Positions 5,168 through 5,638 of a DNA stretch of 5,638 bases are shown in pieces. The notes beneath the pieces are model-generated. The model saw nothing but the letters and a program-made list of their open reading frames with translations, was not told where the DNA came from and did no database searches. Origin of the DNA: Bacteroidota bacterium (GTDB lineage: Bacteria > Bacteroidota > Bacteroidia > Bacteroidales > CG2-30-32-10); assembly GCA_013334735.1 (NCBI GenBank), contig JAAXXA010000216.1, positions 1 through 5,638 on the forward strand, written 5' to 3'. The translations under genes and the position numbers were made by a program. Position 1 is the first letter of the stretch, and the number at the start of each line of letters is the position of its first letter.

Positions 5168-5638
5168 TTACTTCTTAACCGGCTCAGTCCATTCAATTTT
5201 ATAATAATCCGGATTTTCTTTTAACACCCGTTTAATCCATTCCGAACCGTAACCTGCTCCTGTGGGATGGCGACCGCCATATTTGCCGTTGTTGATATAG
5301 CCATCGTTGTACTTGGTGATAATATACTCTAATAATTCTTTCCACCGGCTAACAAGCATTTCGGCATGTGATACGGAATAATCACTCAGGTATTTTATTG
5401 CAAGTTTTTTATCTGTTTTTTCGAGTTCTTTTGCTGTTTTTTCCACGGCTGCTTGTATTGCAAAAGAATTATCTTCTATTTCTTTTTGAACTGCCTGTAT
5501 ATCCTTAATTATATAAGAATATTTTGAATAAGCATAATTAGCTGTGAGGTTAAAAATCCATGAAGCCGAGTTCCAGTCAAATTTAGTAACATCAGCTTTT
5601 GAAAATGATTCAGGTCGCTCCGAGATACAGCAATATAG
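5168..5638 (-). CDS. C69 family dipeptidase, C-terminal part (N-terminus beyond the window)
   Basis: Open frame of 156 codons entering from the window edge and ending with TAA at 5168. The GTG at 5446 is internal: homologous sequence continues upstream of it to the edge. The visible part reads CCISERPES near its start, then FDWNSASWIFNLTANYAYSKY (about residues 20-40) and an alpha-helical stretch IKDIQAVQKEIE, and ends with YLSDYSVSHAEMLVSRWKELLEYIITKYNDG. This SA-x-W-x-FN, D-x-x-AVQ-x-E and L-x-DYS...RWKEL-x-x-x-I-x-KYNDG pattern is the C-terminal half of family C69 (dipeptidase A / PepD-type, N-terminal-nucleophile fold), as in Bacteroides homologues. The catalytic N-terminal cysteine lies outside the window, so activity cannot be judged. 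A short tail with HPTGAGYGSEWIKRVLKE (about 123-140) is also usual for the family. It hydrolyses dipeptides; the cell location cannot be told from this part. Confidence 0.87.
   Translation of the reverse strand, partial: LYCCISERPESFSKADVTKFDWNSASWIFNLTANYAYSKYSYIIKDIQAVQKEIEDNSFAIQAAVEKTAKELEKTDKKLAIKYLSDYSVSHAEMLVSRWKELLEYIITKYNDGYINNGKYGGRHPTGAGYGSEWIKRVLKENPDYYKIEWTEPVKK

Overview
The window is AT-rich and looks like a chromosomal stretch from a Bacteroidota bacterium. The main evidence is a secreted protein ending in a type IX secretion (Por) C-terminal sorting domain with the YPNPATE signature, together with leaders rich in A/T that lack clear Shine-Dalgarno sites. All recognisable genes lie on the minus strand, so transcription runs from high to low coordinates.

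Region by region, in transcription order. 5638-5168 is the C-terminal part of a family C69 dipeptidase, cut by the window edge. 5165-5110 is a degenerate heptamer array (plus-strand consensus RTNNCTT) filling the short gap to the next gene. 5088-4231 is a secreted protein of unknown function with a T9SS sorting domain. 4230-3998 is a GC-richer intergenic block dominated by a long imperfect inverted repeat. 3997-3672 is a SugE/Gdx-type small multidrug resistance gene interrupted by a one-base frameshift. That frameshift lies exactly on a T TTT TTA heptamer, phased as a classical -1 ribosomal frameshift site. 3671-3422 is a second non-coding block with another imperfect palindrome bounded by CTAAC/GTTAG. 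3421-1 is a tight four-gene operon: exported DUF2141 protein, SnoaL/NTF2-like protein, retinol-dehydrogenase-like SDR, and a phytoene-desaturase/RetSat-like FAD oxidoreductase whose last residues lie beyond the window.

The four operon genes are separated by 19, 1 and 8 bases and probably act together. Two redox enzymes of families acting on hydrophobic, often isoprenoid or lipid, substrates sit with an NTF2-fold protein. That order recalls the NTF2-SDR-FAD oxidoreductase gene order I remember from proteobacterial lipid-modification clusters, though the SDR and FAD proteins here look like different subfamilies. The substrate cannot be read from the sequence.

The most unusual part is the middle. 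A small efflux gene, a typical integron cargo type, is flanked by two palindromic, GC-richer blocks in the arrangement gene/palindrome/gene/palindrome, all in one orientation. This resembles a degenerate attC-like cassette layout. No integrase is present and only one core site fits the GTTRRRY consensus.
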